Shown here in pieces: positions 7,834-14,887 of a stretch of 38,936 bases of DNA. Both the position numbers and the translations under genes were made by a program. This DNA is from Alphaproteobacteria bacterium. Lineage in GTDB: Bacteria; Pseudomonadota; Alphaproteobacteria; Sphingomonadales; Sphingomonadaceae. Location of the stretch: assembly GCA_005882415.1 (NCBI GenBank), contig VBAE01000093.1:1-38936 (forward strand). The letters are read 5' to 3'. The notes below the pieces were generated by a model. That model made no database searches, had not been told where the DNA came from, and saw only the letters and a program-made list of their open reading frames with translations. How positions within the stretch are numbered: the first letter of the stretch is position 1; each line of letters begins with the position of its first letter.

Positions 7834-7950
7834 AACCCGATGAGGCTGTGAAGGAAGAGTGCGGGAGAGACGCCTCGGCGCCTCGCTTGAACCGCTAAAC
7901 TTGAACCCGGCCGTGCGCCTCGCGCGCGGCCGACCTACAGAGTGGGACAC

Positions 7951-8382
7951 ATGGCTAAGAAAATCACGGGCTATATCAAGCTCCAGGTGCCTGCGGGCGC
8001 CGCCAATCCGTCGCCGCCGATCGGGCCGGCGCTGGGTCAGCGGGGCGTCAACATCATGGAATTCTGCAAGTCGTTCAACGCGGCGACCGGCGAGCTCGAG
8101 AAGGGCATGCCGATCCCGACTGTGATCACCGTCTATGCGGACCGTTCCTTCTCGTTCGAGACCAAGACTCCGCCGGCGACCTTCCTCCTGAAGAAGGCGG
8201 CGGGGCTGAAGTCGGGTTCGAAGGAGCCGGGCAAGGCGATTGCGGGCCGCGTCAAGCGCTCGCAGCTTCGCGAGATCGCCGAAGTGAAGATGAAGGATTT
8301 GAACGCCAACGACCTCGACGCCGCGGCGAAGATCATCGAAGGCTCCGCCCGCGCGATGGGCCTCGAAGTGGTGGAGGGCTGA
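7951..8382 (+). CDS. rplK: 50S ribosomal protein L11
   Basis: A 143-residue protein of the standard family length, starting MAKKITGYIKLQVPAG and containing the conserved ANPSPPIGPALGQRGVNIMEFCKSFN segment, the PPATFLLKKAAGL motif and the C-terminal rRNA-binding domain. An in-frame GTG 9 bp upstream is rejected, because ATG at 7951 gives the family N-terminus. L11 forms the GTPase-associated stalk base with 23S rRNA. rplA follows after 4 bp, and they form one operon. The usual upstream neighbours secE and nusG are not within the 7.9 kb to the left. Confidence 0.98.
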   Translation: MAKKITGYIKLQVPAGAANPSPPIGPALGQRGVNIMEFCKSFNAATGELEKGMPIPTVITVYADRSFSFETKTPPATFLLKKAAGLKSGSKEPGKAIAGRVKRSQLREIAEVKMKDLNANDLDAAAKIIEGSARAMGLEVVEG

Positions 8383-8386
8383 TCCG

Positions 8387-9085
8387 ATGGCCAAGCAGAC
8401 CAAGAAGCAGAAGGCCCTCGAAGCCGCCGTCGACCGCAACCGGTTCTATCCGGTCAATGAGGCGATCGAGACTCTGAAGGCCAATTCCACCGCCAAGTTC
8501 GACGAGACGATCGAAGTCGCGCTGAACCTGGGCGTCGATCCGCGCCACGCCGACCAGATGGTCCGCGGAGTCGTCACGCTTCCCGCCGGCACCGGCAAGG
8601 ACGTCCGCGTGGCGGTGTTCGCGCGCGGCGCCAAGGCCGAGGAAGCGACCGCCGCCGGGGCCGACATCGTCGGCGCCGAGGACCTGATGGAGACCATCCA
8701 GGGCGGCACGATCGACTTCGACCGCGTGATCGCGACCCCGGACATGATGGGCATCGTCGGCCGCCTCGGCAAGGTTCTCGGTCCCAAGGGCCTGATGCCG
8801 AACCCGAAGCTCGGCACCGTCACCCCGAACGTCACCGAAGCCGTCAAGGCGGCCAAGGGCGGCCAGGTCGAGTTCCGGGTCGAGAAGGCCGGGATCATCC
8901 ATTCCGGGATCGGCAAAGCGAGCTTCTCGAACGAGGATCTTCGCCGCAACTTCGACGCGTTCGTCGACGCCATCGTCCGCGCCAAGCCGACCGGCGCCAA
9001 GGGCAAGTACGTCAAGAAGGTGTCGCTGAGCTCGTCCATGGGGCCTGGCCTCAAGGTCGACACGACGGAAGTCGCCAGCGTCTGA
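8387..9085 (+). CDS. rplA: 50S ribosomal protein L1
   Basis: A 232-residue protein with the full L1 family sequence: the N-terminal KFDETIEVALNLGVDPRHAD and central RLGKVLGPKGLMPNPKLGTVT motifs, and the C-terminal region FNAxVDAIVRAKPTGAKGKY-like. It binds 23S rRNA at the L1 stalk and, in many bacteria, represses its own rplK-rplA mRNA. It is immediately downstream of rplK. A strong hairpin at 9184-9224 likely ends the transcript. Confidence 0.98.
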   Translation: MAKQTKKQKALEAAVDRNRFYPVNEAIETLKANSTAKFDETIEVALNLGVDPRHADQMVRGVVTLPAGTGKDVRVAVFARGAKAEEATAAGADIVGAEDLMETIQGGTIDFDRVIATPDMMGIVGRLGKVLGPKGLMPNPKLGTVTPNVTEAVKAAKGGQVEFRVEKAGIIHSGIGKASFSNEDLRRNFDAFVDAIVRAKPTGAKGKYVKKVSLSSSMGPGLKVDTTEVASV

Positions 9086-9086
9086 T

Positions 9087-9170
9087 CGTCATTGCGAGGA
9101 GCGAAGCGACGCGGCAATCCAGCGGGCCTCCGAGGCTGCACTGGATTGCTTCGCTTCGCTCGCAATGACG
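9087..9170. repeat. Interspersed palindromic repeat, family 1 (copy 1)
   Basis: An 84-bp near-palindrome whose ends are CGTCATTGCGAG and CGCAATGACG and whose arms share GCGAAGC and GCAATCCA. A second copy lies at 11466-11548 with the same ends and a slightly different centre. The element falls just after rplA, before the terminator. Such interspersed palindromes are common in alphaproteobacterial intergenic DNA. Confidence 0.8.
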
Positions 9171-9183
9171 ATTTTGAATCGAA

Positions 9184-9224
9184 AAGGAAGGGCCGGGGCA
9201 GCGATGCTACCCGGCCCTTTCCTT
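9184..9224 (+). terminator. Rho-independent-type terminator after rplKA
   Basis: A long stem pairs AAGGAAGGGCCGGG with CCCGGCCCTTTCCTT (one bulged base) around a 12-base loop. The arms carry A-rich and T-rich ends, so it could work in both directions. It lies about 100 bp after rplA with the repeat in between. Confidence 0.75.
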
Positions 9225-9296
9225 GTCCGCGGGACCCCCGCCTCCACACTTGCTTAACCATTTTCGTGCTTGGTGGCGGATCATTGGAGGACGTGC

Positions 9297-9530
9297 GTGC
9301 GGCTGGTGGTGATCAAGAAGGCGGGCGAACCGGGCAAGGTGGCGATCAACCCGGAGCAGGTCACCCATCTGCGCTCGGGGCCGGGCAATTTCGTCGACGT
9401 CTTCTTCGGCGACGTGAAGGTCGCGGTGGAGGGCACGTTCGAGGAAGTGACCAACAAATTGTGCGGCGAGCAGGTCGCCACCCGCGAGCGCAACCCGGCC
9501 AAGGACTGGTATTCCGCGGTCCGGCCGTAG
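9297..9530 (+). CDS. Small conserved-looking protein, unknown function
   Basis: About 77 residues from GTG 9297, chosen because GGAGG lies six bases upstream; an in-frame TTG at 9270 would add nine residues. The sequence reads RLVVIKKAGEPGKVAINPEQ, then VDVFFGDVKVAVEGTFEEV: a compact alpha/beta protein without a signal peptide or membrane segment. The middle resembles small proteins with a VxIxPxxVxxxxxxG..xVxxxxG pattern, where a strand lists residues that must not be disturbed. No name can be given. It stands alone between rplA and the repeat region. Confidence 0.65.
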   Translation: MRLVVIKKAGEPGKVAINPEQVTHLRSGPGNFVDVFFGDVKVAVEGTFEEVTNKLCGEQVATRERNPAKDWYSAVRP

Positions 9531-9548
9531 CGGGGGTGCCTCTCAGCC

Positions 9549-9841
9549 GTCATGCGGGACGGAGGGACCCCATCAAAGTACTACTTTGATGGGAACCCTG
9601 ATCCGGCATCCATGAACACGGTTCGTGTCCAGTTCTCGACAACCTGTGTTCATGGATCCCGGGTCAAAGCCCGGGATGACGACGGAAGGGACGATGGCGC
9701 CCGCACCACCCGTCACCCCGGACTTGATCCGGGGTCCATGAACACGGATCGAGTCAGTTCTCGCCGACCTGTGTTCATGGATGCCGGATCGGGGTTCCCA
9801 TCAAAGTACTACTTTGATGGGGTCCCTCCGTCCGGCATGAC
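9549..9841. repeat. Large nested inverted repeat with 71-bp arms
   Basis: This fills most of the gene-free 9531-9969 stretch. The left arm (9549-9619) and right arm (9771-9841) are near-perfect reverse complements. Each arm is half of the GTCATGCCGGAC...GGCATCCATGAACAC element also seen at 14533-14884, interrupted at the same place by a ~38-bp insert whose core is the hairpin CCCATCAAAGTA/TACTTTGATGGG. Between the arms lie two further half-elements without the insert (the CCCGGGTCAAAGCCCGGGATGAC type near 9658-9680, and a partner near 9712-9738). No gene is supported here. Confidence 0.8.
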
Positions 9842-9969
9842 GATTCTGCCTTCCCTGCCCACCGCCGCCCGCCGGGGAGAGGGAGAAGTTGGGAACCGGA
9901 CGCCGCCGATGCCGTTACGCTTCCGGCACGGCATGCATCACGCGGGCCGGCGGTACCAAGGGGTCACTC

Positions 9970-10116
9970 ATGCTTCTCACCATCGCGGTCATCCTGCTCA
10001 TCCTGTGGGCACTGGGCTTCTTCGCCTTCCATGTGGCCGGCGGCCTCATCCACGCGCTGCTGATCATCGCGGTGATCGTCGTCATCGTGAACTTCGTTCG
10101 CGGCCGCGGGGTCTAA
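9970..10116 (+). CDS. Small hydrophobic membrane protein (lmo0937-like)
   Basis: A 48-residue protein made of two membrane segments: LLTIAVILLILWALGFFAF and IHALLIIAVIVVIVNFV, joined by HVAGGL and ending in a short basic tail RGRGV. This matches the small lmo0937 family of membrane proteins (motif LWxLGFFxFHVAGGLIHxLLVIAVIxxxxxxxRG), often stress-associated but without a known activity. It stands alone between the repeat region and the rplJ leader. Confidence 0.8.
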   Translation: MLLTIAVILLILWALGFFAFHVAGGLIHALLIIAVIVVIVNFVRGRGV

Positions 10117-10199
10117 CCACGCTTGCTCCTTCGGCCGCCGGTGCTTGATCGGCGGCCGTAAATCTGTATAGGCGCTTCCATCGCGGCTGGAGCATCGCT

Positions 10200-10427
10200 C
10201 CCGCTCGCGTGTCCGTCCGAGACAGCGGGTGCCCCCTCGGGGCTTAATCTCCCGCCTAGACGGGGAAGAGTTAACCGCTCGCCACGCGCTCCAAGCGCAG
10301 GCGTGCCTTGCCGGAAGTCTCCGGCAGACCCCTCCCCTTCGGATGTTAAGCGCCGCGCGGCTTCAAGCCGTGTGGCGCCAGTACCCGCGCGCCGGATGGT
10401 CCGGCGCGCGTAAGTGAAGGAAGAGGC
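10200..10427 (+). promoter_or_regulatory. Structured leader of the rplJL mRNA
   Basis: The 310 bp before rplJ contain no gene but several strong stems, including GCCGGAAGTCTCCGGC near 10310-10325 and a GCGCGCCGG/CCGGCGCGC hairpin at about 10388-10411 just before the ribosome binding site GAAGGAAGAGG. Ribosomal protein L10 leaders that bind the L10-L12 complex and feed back on translation are widespread. The position and folding fit such a leader, but the consensus was not checked. Promoter sequences were not identified. Confidence 0.5.
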
Positions 10428-10943
10428 ATGGATCGAGCTCAAAAGTCCGAGCAGGTCGCAGCGCTCAAGCAGACGTTCGACGAGACGAGCGTGGTGGTCG
10501 TCACCCGCAATCTCGGCATGACGGTGGCCCAGTCCACCGCCCTGCGGAACCGGATGCGCGACGCCGGCGCCAGCTACAAAGTGGCCAAGAACACGCTCAC
10601 GCTCATCGCCCTCGAGGGAACGACCTACGCACCGATCGGCGACATGCTGACGGGGCCGACGGCGCTCGCCACTTCGCCCGATCCGGTTGCCGCCGCCAAG
10701 GTTGCAGTCGATTTCGCAAAGACCACCGATCGCTTCGAGATCGTGGGCGGAGCGATGGGCGATACCCTCCTCGACGTGAACGGCGTGCGCGCCCTCGCCG
10801 AGCTTCCGTCTCTCGATGAACTGCGTGCCAAGATCATCGGCCTCATCCAGGCCCCTGCATCGAAGATCGCGCGGACCATCAACGAGCCGGGCGCAATGCT
10901 GGCCCGAGTGATCGGCGCCTATGCGGCGAAAGAAGACGCTTAA
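10428..10943 (+). CDS. rplJ: 50S ribosomal protein L10
   Basis: A 171-residue protein, normal for alphaproteobacterial L10. It begins MDRAQKSEQVAALKQTFDET and has the conserved LRNRMRDAGASYKVAKNTL rRNA-binding region and the C-terminal helix that carries L7/L12 dimers. A ribosome binding site GAAGGAAGAGG precedes the ATG. rplL follows 58 bp later, giving the standard L10-L7/L12 stalk operon. It is separated from rplKA by 1.3 kb of repeats and small genes, which is unusual. Confidence 0.98.
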   Translation: MDRAQKSEQVAALKQTFDETSVVVVTRNLGMTVAQSTALRNRMRDAGASYKVAKNTLTLIALEGTTYAPIGDMLTGPTALATSPDPVAAAKVAVDFAKTTDRFEIVGGAMGDTLLDVNGVRALAELPSLDELRAKIIGLIQAPASKIARTINEPGAMLARVIGAYAAKEDA

Positions 10944-11001
10944 GACGACTTAACGGCACCCGCCCAGTGCGGGTGCACCAACGAACCAACGGAGACTTAA
11001 C

Positions 11002-11376
11002 ATGGCAGACATCAATTCCCTCGTCGACCAGCTCAGCGAGCTGACCGTCCTTGAAGCCGCCGACCTCGCCAAGGCGCTCGAAGAGCGTTGGGGCGTCTCG
11101 GCCGCGGCCGCGGTTGCGGCCCCCGCCGGCGGCGGCGCCGCCGCTGCTCCCGCCGAGGAAGAGAAGACCGAGTTCGACGTCATCCTCACCGGCGACGGCG
11201 GCAAGAAGATCAACGTGATCAAGGAAGTGCGCGCGATCACCGGTCTCGGCCTCGGCGAAGCCAAGGCCCTGGTCGAGGGCGCCCCGAAGGCGGTCAAGGA
11301 GGGCATCTCCAAGGCCGAAGCCGAGGAGCTCAAGAAGCGCATCGAGGAAGCCGGCGGCACCGTCGAGCTGAAGTAA
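11002..11376 (+). CDS. rplL: 50S ribosomal protein L7/L12
   Basis: A 124-residue protein with the N-terminal dimerisation domain (LVDQLSELTVLEAADLAKAL), an Ala/Gly-rich hinge (about residues 37-52) and the C-terminal factor-binding domain with KKINVIKEVRAITGLGLGEA and the final IEEAGGTVELK. It recruits translation factors to the ribosome. A ribosome binding site GGAG lies upstream and a strong terminator follows. rpoB, the usual next gene, is absent; the next gene points the other way. Confidence 0.98.
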   Translation: MADINSLVDQLSELTVLEAADLAKALEERWGVSAAAAVAAPAGGGAAAAPAEEEKTEFDVILTGDGGKKINVIKEVRAITGLGLGEAKALVEGAPKAVKEGISKAEAEELKKRIEEAGGTVELK

Positions 11377-11418
11377 TCGGATCGGGTTCGTCGAGGACGA
11401 ACCCGGGTCGAAGGAAGA

Positions 11419-11452
11419 GGGGCGGTTCCCAGGCGGGAGCCGCCCCTTTTTC
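11419..11452 (+). terminator. Rho-independent terminator of rplJL
   Basis: A 12-bp stem GGGGCGGTTCCC / GGGAGCCGCCCC (one G-T pair) with loop AGGC is followed by TTTTT. It lies 43 bp after the rplL stop codon and fits the classical terminator form. Confidence 0.9.
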
Positions 11453-11465
11453 GTGTGGGTGAGGC

Positions 11466-11548
11466 CGTCATTGCGAGGAGCGAAGCGACGCGGCAATCCA
11501 TGGGCCTCGGAGGCCGCACTGGATTGCTTCGCTTCGCTCCCAATGACG
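11466..11548. repeat. Interspersed palindromic repeat, family 1 (copy 2)
   Basis: An 83-bp copy of the element at 9087-9170, with ends CGTCATTGCGAG and CCAATGACG and the same GAGCGAAGCGACGCGGCAAT arm. It lies between the rplL terminator and the stop codon of the convergent GGDEF-EAL gene. Confidence 0.8.
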
Positions 11549-11551
11549 GGG

Positions 11552-13849
11552 CTAGGCGGCGGCGCTCTTTGTGTTTGCCACCAGCGCCAGCGCGGCCCGC
11601 GCTTCTACCGGCCGACCCAGCAAAAACCCCTGGACCGAGGAGCAGCCGTGGCGGCGGAGTTCCTCGAGTTGGGCGGGGTCTTCGACGCCTTCGGCGGTGG
11701 TCTCCATGCCGAGGGTGCGGGCGAGGCCGATGACGGCGTGGACGATCGCGGAGGAGCCGTGGCGGGTCATCAATTGCTCGATGAAGGAGCGGTCGATCTT
11801 GATCTTGTCGAACGGGAAGCTCTGCAAATAGCTGAGGCTCGAATAGCCGGTGCCGAAATCGTCGAGCGCGATGCGAATCCCGAGCGAGCGCAATTTGTGG
11901 AGCATGGCCAGCGTCGCCTCGGAGCTTTCGAGGAAGATCGACTCCGTAATCTCGATCTCCAGCCGGCGCGGATCGAGGCCGCTCATCGCAAGCGCCTGGA
12001 TGACGGCGTTCTCGAGGCCCGGGCGGCGGAACTGGACCGAGGAGACGTTGACCGCCACCCGCACCGACTCCGGCCAGGCGGTGGCCTGGCGGCAGGCCTC
12101 CTGGAGCACCCACTGGCCGATCGGCAGGATCAGGCCGCTCTCCTCGGCGACCGGGATGAACTCGACGGGCGAGCCCTGGCCGCGGGTCGGGTGGTTCCAG
12201 CGCAGCAGCGCCTCGAACGAGCCGATGCTGTCGGTGGCGAGATCGAGCAAGGGTTGGCAGTGACGCTCGCACTCCCCTTCGGAGATCGCGCGCCGGAGGT
12301 CGGTCTCGAGCCGGTGGCGGGCCTGGGCGCGGGCGTTCATCTCCGCCTCGAAGAAGCTGCAGGCGCCCCGGCCCTCCCCCTTGGCCTGCGCGAGGGCGAG
12401 CTCGGCGTGCTTGAGCAGAGTGTCCGCGTCCGACGTGGCGGCGGCGATCGCGATCCCGACGCTGGCGCTGACCGCGACGCGCTGGCCGCGCAGCTCCAGC
12501 GGTTCGGAGACGAGCGAGATCAGCCGGCGGGCCGTGGCGCCGGGGTCGGTCGAGCCGGCGCCGCGGCACAGGATCATCGCGAATTCGTCGGCGCCGAGGC
12601 GTGCGACGAGCGCGTCGCCGGCGCTTGCCCGGAGGCGCCCGGCGATCAGTCGGAGGAGCTCGTCCCCCTGCGGGTGGCCGAGCGTGTCGTTGACCGATTT
12701 GAAATTGTCGATGTCGAGGCAGAGCAGCGCCACCTGCCCGTCGCGGTGGGCGGCCTGGGCGAGCTCGAGGGCGAGGTGCTGGCGGAAGAAGGCGCGGTTG
12801 GGGAGACCGGTCAGGCCGTCGTTGAAGGCGAGCTCGGTGATCCGCCGCTCGCGCTCGGCGATTCCGGCGGCCATCCGGTTGAAGCTTGTGGCGAGGCGGC
12901 CGATCTCGTCGCCGGTCTCGACCGCGACCTCGACCTGCATGCCCTGCTCCATCGCCTGCGCCGCCTGGTCGAGCGCGGAGATCGGCCGGGTGATCGACAG
13001 CGACAGGCGCCAGGAGCCGAACAGGAGGAGGAGGAGCCCGGCGAGGCCGGTCAGCGCCATCGCGATCTGGAGCGGGTGGTAGGGCGCCATGGCGAGCGCC
13101 ATCGGGTAGCGCAGCAGCAGCACCGCGGGCGCCTCGCCGCCGATGCTCCGGAGCGGCTTGACGAGGGCGGCCGAGACTCCGTCCGAACCCTTGAGCTTGG
13201 CCGGCTCGGCCGCGCCGGAGCGGGCGGCGATTAAGGCGTCCTCGCGGCTCCCCGCCCAACGGCCGTCTTTGCCCTGCTGCAGGACGCGAGCGCTGATCGG
13301 GACTGCCGAGAGGCGCTCGAAGGAGCCCATCTCGGCCGGGCCCAAAGCGGTGGCGAAGACCACCCAGCCGGTCAGCGTCGGGCTCAGGATCGGGGCGGCG
13401 ACGAGCTGGTGGGGGACTCCGCCGAGGCTTGCGACGCCCGAAGTCTCGCCGGCGTCGAGCGGGGTCCAGAGGCGGGCGGCGTCGCGCTTGAGGCGGGGGT
13501 CGCGAACGCCCGAGACGCTGCCGTCGAAATTGACGATGAAGCCGACCTTGAGGCCGAGCCGGGATTTCAGATTATCGAGGGCGGATTCGACGGTTCGGGG
13601 ATCGCCGGTGGCTACCGCCTCGCGGAAGCCGAAATCGCGCGACAGGACCCCGGCGGCGTTGCCGAGCTCGCGGGAGCGCAAAGTCCACAGGCGGTCGAAG
13701 ACGGTGCTGCTCGCGACCAGCTCGCTTCGCACCTGCCGCTCGGCGGTGGCGCCGAGGACCGCGTAGAGGGCGACCGCGACGAAGGCGAGCGCAAGCGCGA
13801 ACAGGCCGCCATAGAGGATCGCGAGCCGAGTCTGGATCCGCCGGAACAC
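11552..13849 (-). CDS. Membrane-bound GGDEF-EAL protein (cyclic-di-GMP phosphodiesterase, degenerate cyclase)
   Basis: The protein has 765 residues starting at GTG. An N-terminal membrane segment (about 9-32) precedes a periplasmic Cache-like sensor (about 40-255). A second membrane segment (about 260-280) leads to a HAMP domain (about 283-335), a GGDEF domain (about 340-500) and an EAL domain (about 515-765). The cyclase signature reads GADEF at 419-423 instead of GGDEF, which often means weak or no cyclase activity. The EAL site is complete: EALLRW at 546-551, NVSS, the ESIFLES and DDFGTG segments, KIDRSF, EGVED and a final Q in VQGF. It therefore probably degrades cyclic-di-GMP. The cupredoxin-like gene lies 10 bp upstream and ends just before it, so the genes are likely one operon and the sensor may respond to metal or redox state (inference). 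Confidence 0.88.
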   Translation of the reverse strand: MFRRIQTRLAILYGGLFALALAFVAVALYAVLGATAERQVRSELVASSTVFDRLWTLRSRELGNAAGVLSRDFGFREAVATGDPRTVESALDNLKSRLGLKVGFIVNFDGSVSGVRDPRLKRDAARLWTPLDAGETSGVASLGGVPHQLVAAPILSPTLTGWVVFATALGPAEMGSFERLSAVPISARVLQQGKDGRWAGSREDALIAARSGAAEPAKLKGSDGVSAALVKPLRSIGGEAPAVLLLRYPMALAMAPYHPLQIAMALTGLAGLLLLLFGSWRLSLSITRPISALDQAAQAMEQGMQVEVAVETGDEIGRLATSFNRMAAGIAERERRITELAFNDGLTGLPNRAFFRQHLALELAQAAHRDGQVALLCLDIDNFKSVNDTLGHPQGDELLRLIAGRLRASAGDALVARLGADEFAMILCRGAGSTDPGATARRLISLVSEPLELRGQRVAVSASVGIAIAAATSDADTLLKHAELALAQAKGEGRGACSFFEAEMNARAQARHRLETDLRRAISEGECERHCQPLLDLATDSIGSFEALLRWNHPTRGQGSPVEFIPVAEESGLILPIGQWVLQEACRQATAWPESVRVAVNVSSVQFRRPGLENAVIQALAMSGLDPRRLEIEITESIFLESSEATLAMLHKLRSLGIRIALDDFGTGYSSLSYLQSFPFDKIKIDRSFIEQLMTRHGSSAIVHAVIGLARTLGMETTAEGVEDPAQLEELRRHGCSSVQGFLLGRPVEARAALALVANTKSAAA

Positions 13850-13859
13850 CCCCGCCGCC

Positions 13860-14480
13860 TCAGTAGGAGGGGGCGACCCGCGGCGGGGGCCGCAGGTTGA
13901 CGGTGACGGCCTGACCCTGGCGCCCGGGCTTCACCGCCCAGCGCGCCTCGACCTGGTTAGCGGGGGCGCGGAGCCAGGGGTGCCAGATCTGCGCGACCAG
14001 GGCGCCCGTTGGGACGTCGGCGAAGGTGGCCCTCCCCTGCGCATCTGTGCGGATTGCCAGGCCGGTGTCGCTGACCTTGAGGAAGGCGGTCATCTGGTCG
14101 TGGATGTTGCAGCCCAGCGGCACGACGCCGGCTCTCTCGAAGCGAACGGTGCGGTTCTGCTCCTTGGCGTAGAGCTTGAGCTCGAAGCGCTTGGCGGGGG
14201 AGAAGGAGTAGACATGGTGGCGGAAGGCGTCGAGGTTCGGGAATGCCACCGACGCGCCGACGGGAACGACGAGGACGAAGGGGTTGAACTGGGTGTTCTG
14301 CTGCGCGACGCGATAGGCGCCTTGGGTCGGGCCGAGCGGGGCTGCGCGGCCGCCGGGGTAGAGGCTGACGACTGCGTTCGGCACCGGCACGCCGGCGGCG
14401 GTGCGGACGGTGACGACAAGCTCCGCCGCAGCGGCCGGCGCTGCCGCTACGGCAAGCAGGAGAAGAAGGGCGAAGCGCAT
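13860..14480 (-). CDS. Periplasmic cupredoxin-like protein (methylamine-utilisation-protein-like)
   Basis: About 206 residues from ATG 14480, chosen because the signal peptide starts there (MRFALLLLLAVAAAPAAAA); an upstream ATG at 14492 adds four residues. The N-terminal domain (residues ~20-60) resembles a carboxypeptidase-regulatory-like beta sandwich. The middle carries blue-copper-type ligands: H in AFRHHVYSFSP, C in PLGCNIHDQM, then H and M. Such proteins are often annotated as methylamine utilisation proteins, but no methylamine dehydrogenase genes are present here. It lies directly upstream of the GGDEF-EAL gene and downstream of the porin-like gene, with a repeat array between. Confidence 0.78.
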   Translation of the reverse strand: MRFALLLLLAVAAAPAAAAELVVTVRTAAGVPVPNAVVSLYPGGRAAPLGPTQGAYRVAQQNTQFNPFVLVVPVGASVAFPNLDAFRHHVYSFSPAKRFELKLYAKEQNRTVRFERAGVVPLGCNIHDQMTAFLKVSDTGLAIRTDAQGRATFADVPTGALVAQIWHPWLRAPANQVEARWAVKPGRQGQAVTVNLRPPPRVAPSY

Positions 14481-14532
14481 CGCCCCTTCCATGCGCCCGG
14501 AACGGTGAAAAAAGCGGTAAGAGTGGGGGAAC

Positions 14533-14884
14533 CGTCATCCCGGGCTCGACCCGGGATCCATGAATACGGTTCGGGTCCAGTTCTCGCCGACCTGTGTTCA
14601 TGGATGCCGGATCAAGTCCGGCATGACGAGGTCTACGTACGGGCGGCATCGCCTCTCCCTCGTCATCCCGGGCTCGACCCGGGATCCATGAACACGGTTC
14701 GGGTCCAGTTCTCGCCGACCTGTGTTCATGGATGCCGGATCAAGTCCGGCATGACGAGGTCTACGCACGGCCGGCGTGCCCTCTCTTCGTCATCCCGGGC
14801 TTGACCCGGGATCCATGAACACAGGTTTGTGACGACTGGACGCGATCCGTGTTCATGGATGCCGGATCAAGTCCGGCATGACGA
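14533..14884. repeat. Three tandem copies of a ~100-bp palindromic repeat
   Basis: This fills the 395-bp gene-free stretch between the cupredoxin and outer-membrane genes. Units begin near 14533, 14661 and 14788 (period about 128 bp). Each has CGTCATCCCGGGCTCGACCC at the left, GGATCCATGAACAC, then GTGTTCATGGATGCCGGATC and a closing CCGGCATGACGA. Each unit can fold into a long hairpin with internal arms. The first two share GGTCTACG(T/C)ACGG spacers, which suggests recent tandem duplication; the third differs in its centre. It is not CRISPR: the units are palindromic, the spacers are too alike and no cas genes are present. Confidence 0.85.
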
Positions 14885-14887
14885 CTT

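Noticed and set aside
6883..8439. Long minus-strand ORF across higBA and rplK
   Set aside because: It is antisense to three well-supported genes. Only the methyltransferase-like stub at 6754-6882 has recognisable coding sense.
9552..10148. ORF across the 9.5-9.9 kb repeats
   Set aside because: It is produced by open frames in the palindromic repeats; only the small membrane protein at 9970 has real coding features, in another frame.
10950..13259. A 769-residue ORF overlapping rplL and the GGDEF-EAL gene
   Set aside because: It is in a shifted frame of the GGDEF-EAL gene and reads as Arg/Pro-rich nonsense; the other frame has complete GGDEF and EAL motifs.
14533..14884. Possible CRISPR array
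   Set aside because: Units are ~100-bp palindromes, only three copies, spacers are nearly identical and there are no cas genes.
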